Shown piece by piece: positions 60,239 through 64,000 of a stretch of DNA of 64,000 nucleotides (position 1 is the stretch's first letter; the number at the start of each line of letters is the position of its first letter). The position numbers and the translations under genes are program-made. The DNA lies in contig NZ_JWIG01000026.1 of assembly GCF_000814675.1 (NCBI RefSeq), positions 39,347-103,346 on the forward strand, written 5' to 3'. The notes below the pieces were generated by a model. It saw only the letters and a program-made list of their open reading frames with translations. It made no database searches and was not told the origin of the DNA. This stretch comes from Pseudoalteromonas distincta (lineage in GTDB: Bacteria > Pseudomonadota > Gammaproteobacteria > Enterobacterales > Alteromonadaceae).

Positions 60239-61444
60239 TTAATTTGCTTGAAACAACATCAGCTTTGCCTCTTTACCGTCTGTTAATACCGCGACGTTAC
60301 CCTTATTAGTTATAAACACATCTCTTAATCGCCCTGCGGCCTTAGGAAATACGTGAGACTGTTTAAATTCACCACTTACCAGATTAACGCTGTAGAGCTT
60401 TTTATCAACAAGAGTAGTGATAAGCACATGTTGTTGTAGTGAAGGGAAGGCGGTATGTTTAGAGCCGTAATACGCCATGCCTGATGGCGCTATTGATGGC
60501 GTCCAATTAACACTTGGTTTTTGCATGCCTTTATATTCGGTAAATGGTGAAATACGCGCTTGCGAGTAATCTTTGCCATAGGTGATTACCGGCCAGCCGT
60601 AATTAGTCCCAGCGGTTAAGTAGTTTAGCTCGTCACCGCCTGCAGGGCCGTGTTCGTTGCTAATAATTTGCTGCGTATCGTAATCATAAACTAAGCCTTG
60701 AGGGTTACGATGACCGAGTGAGTAAACAGCATGCGCATTTGGGTTTTTGTGATTAATAAATGGGTTGTCTATTGGAATGGTGCCATCTAGGTTTATACGT
60801 AATATTTTACCAAGTTGGCTGGTGATAACTTGTGCTTGCTCTCTAAAGTCAAACCCATCGCCCGTTGAAACTAATAACGTATTGTCGGGTAGGACAAGGG
60901 CGCGTCCTGCGTAATGTTGCGGTGTGTTTTTATCAGTCGCTACTTTATAAATAATGTTAGGTTTTGAAAAGTCAGTGCCATTAAACGTGGCTTTGGCAAC
61001 AACAAGCCTGTTTGCGCTTGCACCACCTTGGGCATAGGTAAAAATAACTTCTTTGGAGTCGTTATAATCTGGTGATAATACTATGTCGAGTAAACCACCT
61101 TGGCCCGCAACGTATAAGCCCTCAAGGTTTAATTTTACTCTTGATTGCGCGTTGTTTTTAACTATAACTACATGACCATCACGCTCTGTAATTAACCATG
61201 TGCCGTTTGGTAGTTCAACCATGCTCCACGGAGACTGTAATTGCGTAGCCAGTGTTTTTGTACTGTATTGCTCCTTTGGGAGCGCAGCGATTGCATTAAC
61301 AGAAAACGCACAAAGCGAAAGCAGAGTAAAAAAAGAGATACATTGTTTACGGGGCAAGCCTTTGCTAGCATGGCTAGTATAAGAAAAAAGCTTTATTTTA
61401 AGTTGAGATAACCATGTCGTTTTTAACACGTATATTGCCTTCAT
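60239..61444 (-). CDS. PQQ-dependent soluble aldose sugar dehydrogenase-like protein
   Basis: The six-bladed propeller of the Asd/YliI type has LQSPWSMVELPNGTWLITERDG at the start of the barrel, GHRNPQGLVYD with the catalytic His, NEHGPAGGDELNYL, and C-terminal GRLRDVFITNKG. It oxidises aldoses in the periplasm with PQQ. The longest frame (401 residues) overlaps the divergent gene at 61414 and has a basic segment before the signal peptide. The true start is probably internal, perhaps TTG at 61357 just before the signal sequence. The start is uncertain. Confidence 0.87.
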   Translation of the reverse strand: MKAIYVLKTTWLSQLKIKLFSYTSHASKGLPRKQCISFFTLLSLCAFSVNAIAALPKEQYSTKTLATQLQSPWSMVELPNGTWLITERDGHVVIVKNNAQSRVKLNLEGLYVAGQGGLLDIVLSPDYNDSKEVIFTYAQGGASANRLVVAKATFNGTDFSKPNIIYKVATDKNTPQHYAGRALVLPDNTLLVSTGDGFDFREQAQVITSQLGKILRINLDGTIPIDNPFINHKNPNAHAVYSLGHRNPQGLVYDYDTQQIISNEHGPAGGDELNYLTAGTNYGWPVITYGKDYSQARISPFTEYKGMQKPSVNWTPSIAPSGMAYYGSKHTAFPSLQQHVLITTLVDKKLYSVNLVSGEFKQSHVFPKAAGRLRDVFITNKGNVAVLTDGKEAKLMLFQAN

Positions 61445-61866
61445 TTTTAGTTTCTTGGTTACTTACATTCACACTTGCTAGCTTGTTTCATAGCCAATAC
61501 GTTGTCAATCAATTAGTTAATGTAGGTGTAGTGGTGGGCTTTAGTGATCGTGCTAGTTTAACGCTTGATGATTGGTTAGGCCTATTACCTACCTACGGCG
61601 CTATTATTGCCCTAGCACTTGCCATCGCTTTTTTTGTTACCGCAAAGCTTAATAAAAAGGTTAAAAAATACAGTACTCAGTTATTTGTTATTGCTGGCAT
61701 TGTGGCATTTGCCATTGTGCTAATTGCCATTGAATCAATTATGAATATTCATATTATAGCGGGCGCAAGAGGCTGGGGTTTTTATGCTCAACTGCTTGCA
61801 GGCGCGGTAGGTGGTTTTACATTTTCACAATTATTTAAAGCAACTAAAAACCAAAAAGCGTATTAG
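61414..61866 (+). CDS. small membrane protein, four transmembrane helices
   Basis: The 150-residue protein has hydrophobic segments at about residues 9-27, 55-72, 85-107 and 117-138. It has a short basic loop after TM2 (KLNKKVKKYS) and no motif I know. It is divergent from the sugar dehydrogenase, with overlapping annotated starts. Function is unknown. Confidence 0.75.
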   Translation: MSFLTRILPSFLVSWLLTFTLASLFHSQYVVNQLVNVGVVVGFSDRASLTLDDWLGLLPTYGAIIALALAIAFFVTAKLNKKVKKYSTQLFVIAGIVAFAIVLIAIESIMNIHIIAGARGWGFYAQLLAGAVGGFTFSQLFKATKNQKAY

Positions 61867-61914
61867 ATGTGTGAATATAAGTACGGCTTATACGTTATTT
61901 GGTGATTAATAAAT

Positions 61915-61947
61915 AAAGCCCGCTGTTTATTGTAAACAGCGGGCTTT
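61915..61947. terminator. bidirectional terminator between the membrane protein and the NRAMP-like gene
   Basis: AAAGCCCGCTGTTTA and TAAACAGCGGGCTTT form a 15-bp perfect stem with a 3-nt loop between convergent genes. Confidence 0.85.
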
Positions 61948-61969
61948 AAATATGGCCTTTAGAGTTAAA

Positions 61970-63169
61970 TTAAAAAATTAAACTAATTAGTTTGTAGCTA
62001 CTTAACCCAAAAATTAGGATTAAAACGGGCAGGGTCACCAGGTTTAACACAAAAGAATTTGTGTAGTTTCCCATAACCCCTTTTTGATTAACCAGCCATA
62101 CAAGGTAGGTGCTAACAATAGGGAGTAATAACCCGTTAGCCGCTTGCGCGAATATAATTACCGCGACAGGGTCTAAACCGAGTGACGCCACAGCAGCACC
62201 AAACAATAAAATAACAATAGCGACGCCTTTAAAGCGCGTGTTGCTCATATCGTTAGACCAACCTAACATGCCACACACGGCATAAGCACCGGCAAGTGGC
62301 GCTGTAATCGCGCTTGTTAAACCTGCAGCAAATAAGCCAATAGCAAAAAAGTAATGAGCGGCGTCGCCAAGCAATGGCTCTAGCTGCACGGCCATGTTAG
62401 CCGCACTAATTTGCCCCGCATCGGTGCCATAAAATGCAACTGAAGCTGTAGATAAAATAGCTAAAGTGATCACACCGCCTAAAGTGATTGATAGGCCTGT
62501 ATCAACATTTGTTTGTTTAATCACTTTTTGCATGTCGCTGTTACTGTCGTGTCTAGCAGCGAGTACGCCGGAGTGCAAAAATAAGTTATACGGCACAATG
62601 GTAGTACCAACTAAAGCTAGTATGGTTGTAATAGAGCCTTCAGGCATACTAGGAATAAAGCCAGCAAATACATCACCCAGTGAAGGCGCTGCCATTACAA
62701 GTGTTGAGATAAACACTAAGCTCATTAAAATAACGAGTAAAATTAGCGCGTTTTCAACCACTTTATGTTTGCCGCTATACAGTAAAGCTGCACTAAAAAA
62801 AGCAATAAGTGGTGTCCATAGTTGAGGACTAACTTGAGGGAATATTTCAATTAACCCCATGCTAGCGCCACTTAAGTTACCCGCTTCATAAGCTGCACTG
62901 CCCACACCAATGGCGCTAATGACTAAAAATATAGCTAAAGATTTGAATAAAGGCGTTTGAATATGTGCTCTGAGCGCTTGAGCTAAATCTTGCCCGGTGG
63001 CAACGCCAAGGCGCGCCGCCATAGATTGTAATAATATAGTGGCAACAACTGAAAACAGTAATGTCCATATAAGTGCAAAACCAAAGTTTGCACCTGCCAC
63101 GCTGGCGGTAGTAATTGTTCCTGGCCCAATGAAGGCTGCAGTGACGAGTAGTCCTGGTCCTAATCGCAT
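61970..63169 (-). CDS. NRAMP-family transporter with altered metal site
   Basis: The 399-residue protein has about 11 membrane segments. The NRAMP frame is clear: GPGLLVTAAFIGPGTITTAS in TM1 and TTIVPYNLFLHSGVLAARH in TM6. The canonical ligands are changed. TM1 DPGN is GPGT, and TM6 MPH is VPY. It may therefore carry another ion (for example magnesium, as in NRAMP-related magnesium transporters) or be a divergent manganese/iron importer. Confidence 0.85.
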   Translation of the reverse strand: MRLGPGLLVTAAFIGPGTITTASVAGANFGFALIWTLLFSVVATILLQSMAARLGVATGQDLAQALRAHIQTPLFKSLAIFLVISAIGVGSAAYEAGNLSGASMGLIEIFPQVSPQLWTPLIAFFSAALLYSGKHKVVENALILLVILMSLVFISTLVMAAPSLGDVFAGFIPSMPEGSITTILALVGTTIVPYNLFLHSGVLAARHDSNSDMQKVIKQTNVDTGLSITLGGVITLAILSTASVAFYGTDAGQISAANMAVQLEPLLGDAAHYFFAIGLFAAGLTSAITAPLAGAYAVCGMLGWSNDMSNTRFKGVAIVILLFGAAVASLGLDPVAVIIFAQAANGLLLPIVSTYLVWLVNQKGVMGNYTNSFVLNLVTLPVLILIFGLSSYKLISLIF

Positions 63170-63328
63170 AATTGACCTTAATAGTGCTAATGCATGTTGC
63201 TATTTAAAGTTACATCTAACGTTTAAAATCAATAATTATACGCGATGCCTGTTGTGTTAAAGCTGTCACTTACAGTAAGTGCCTTGCAGCAGTATTCGCT
63301 CCTTGACGATTTCTTTTTTATAAGCATA

Positions 63329-64000
63329 TGTCCCGTCCTAAAATACGTTGACGGTTTTAAATGAAGGCCAGTAGCTTTTGCTCCTGGTCTTTTTTATGCA
63401 CTTGGTTTGGTGTTTTCATTCCTAAACTTAAATGCGGCCTCAATTCATTGTATATCAATATCGATTCATCGACGAGCTGCTTTAGCTCTTCTAGGTTTTG
63501 GCATTTATAGAGTAAGAATTCCTGCTTCAATATGCCGTTAATACGCTCCGCCAGTGCATTCTGATAGCAGTCGTAGCCATCGGTCATTGATGGAATAATG
63601 CCATTTTCATTAAGCTTTACTTGATATACCCGCGAGCAATACTGCAACCCTCTATCTGAATGATGAATCGTACTACATTGATACTGACGATTATTGATGG
63701 TCATATCTAATGCCTTAACCACATCTGTCGCCTTCATTTCATCACTGAGTTCATATCCCATAATTTTTCGACTATACGCATCAGTTACTAGTGATAGATA
63801 GTGAACTCCTTGCGCTGATTGAACGTAGGTTATATCGCTTACAAATACCTCTTCTGGCTTCGATGGCTGCCTATCTTTAAGTAAATTAGGATGCTTTTTC
63901 ATCCAATGTTTACTAAACGTAGTTTTTGTATAACTACGCTTAGGCTTAACCAATAAATGTTCATTTTTCAGGTAACTAAAGAAAGCGTCTCGACCTAAAC
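63329..64000 (-). mobile_element. IS3-family insertion sequence (partial, window edge)
   Basis: The end TGTCCCGTCCTAAAATACG (63329 onwards) begins with TG and is a plausible IS3-type terminal repeat. The transposase reads into the window from the right. The other end and any target duplication are outside. Confidence 0.8.
63357..64000 (-). CDS. IS3-family transposase OrfB (5' partial)
   Basis: The frame is open to the window edge. A DDE integrase core is seen: Asp in FVSDITYVQS, Asp in HHSDRGLQYCS and Glu in ALAERINGILKQEF, followed by the usual YNELRPHLSLGMKTPNQVH. It begins before the window and appears intact over the visible 214 codons. Confidence 0.93.
   Translation of the reverse strand, partial: LGRDAFFSYLKNEHLLVKPKRSYTKTTFSKHWMKKHPNLLKDRQPSKPEEVFVSDITYVQSAQGVHYLSLVTDAYSRKIMGYELSDEMKATDVVKALDMTINNRQYQCSTIHHSDRGLQYCSRVYQVKLNENGIIPSMTDGYDCYQNALAERINGILKQEFLLYKCQNLEELKQLVDESILIYNELRPHLSLGMKTPNQVHKKDQEQKLLAFI

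Overview
The window looks like the chromosome of a marine gammaproteobacterium of the order Alteromonadales, most likely Pseudoalteromonas. This is inferred from AT-rich coding sequence, a monomeric NADP isocitrate dehydrogenase, and the core gene order cspD-clpS-clpA-infA-bpt-aat-trxB-pssA-ald-lrp-ftsK-lolA-rarA-crcB-serS. No 16S gene is present, so the genus is an inference.

Region 1 (1-18.9 kb) is a xylan and xylose utilisation island. It holds two GH10 xylanases (one cut by the window edge and carrying a C-terminal carbohydrate-binding module, one a lipoprotein), a GH43 xylosidase, a sugar:proton symporter, a LacI-type regulator, a Gfo/Idh/MocA oxidoreductase, and a leftward operon xylB-xylA-tal-tkt-(secreted unknown)-galM. 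Together these would cut xylan outside the cell, split xylo-oligomers, import xylose, isomerise and phosphorylate it, and feed it into the pentose phosphate pathway. Two identical perfect palindromes, TGTTAGCGCTAACA, sit on the promoters of xylB and of the GH43 gene and are the probable LacI operators. A small unrelated group (metallo-beta-lactamase-fold lipoprotein, DoxX, LysR, cupin) separates the two xylanases.

Region 2 (18.9-29.2 kb) is accessory. A hypothetical gene with a TTG start is followed directly by an integron-type attC site, with no integrase in sight. Next come an N5-(carboxyethyl)ornithine synthase-like gene, nhaA, an hflK/hflC paralogue pair whose hflK seems to start at an ATT codon, a small helical protein, a Crp/Fnr regulator, and two tRNA-Val(GAC) genes embedded among truncated tRNA-like repeats.

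Region 3 (29.2-57.2 kb) is mostly core: DUF3080, a MATE pump, riboflavin synthase, a fructosamine kinase-like protein, DUF445, an HNH-like protein, a pair of exported amidohydrolases of which the second has lost its metal ligands, icd, and the conserved block from cspD to serS. Interspersed intergenic repeats occur at 34.4, 38.2 and 38.4 kb.

Region 4 (57.2-60.2 kb), directly after serS, is a small cluster of integron gene cassettes without an integrase. Three short AT-rich genes are each followed by a whole or partial attC. One attC is split by an IS110-family element whose 5' non-coding end has the structure expected of a bridge (seek) RNA.

Region 5 (60.2-64 kb) holds a PQQ-type sugar dehydrogenase, a small membrane protein, an NRAMP-family transporter lacking the canonical metal ligands, and the 3' part of an IS3-family transposase running off the window. 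The most unusual material is the cassette cluster with its attC-inserted IS110 element, the lone cassette at 19.5 kb, and the tRNA-Val repeat array.
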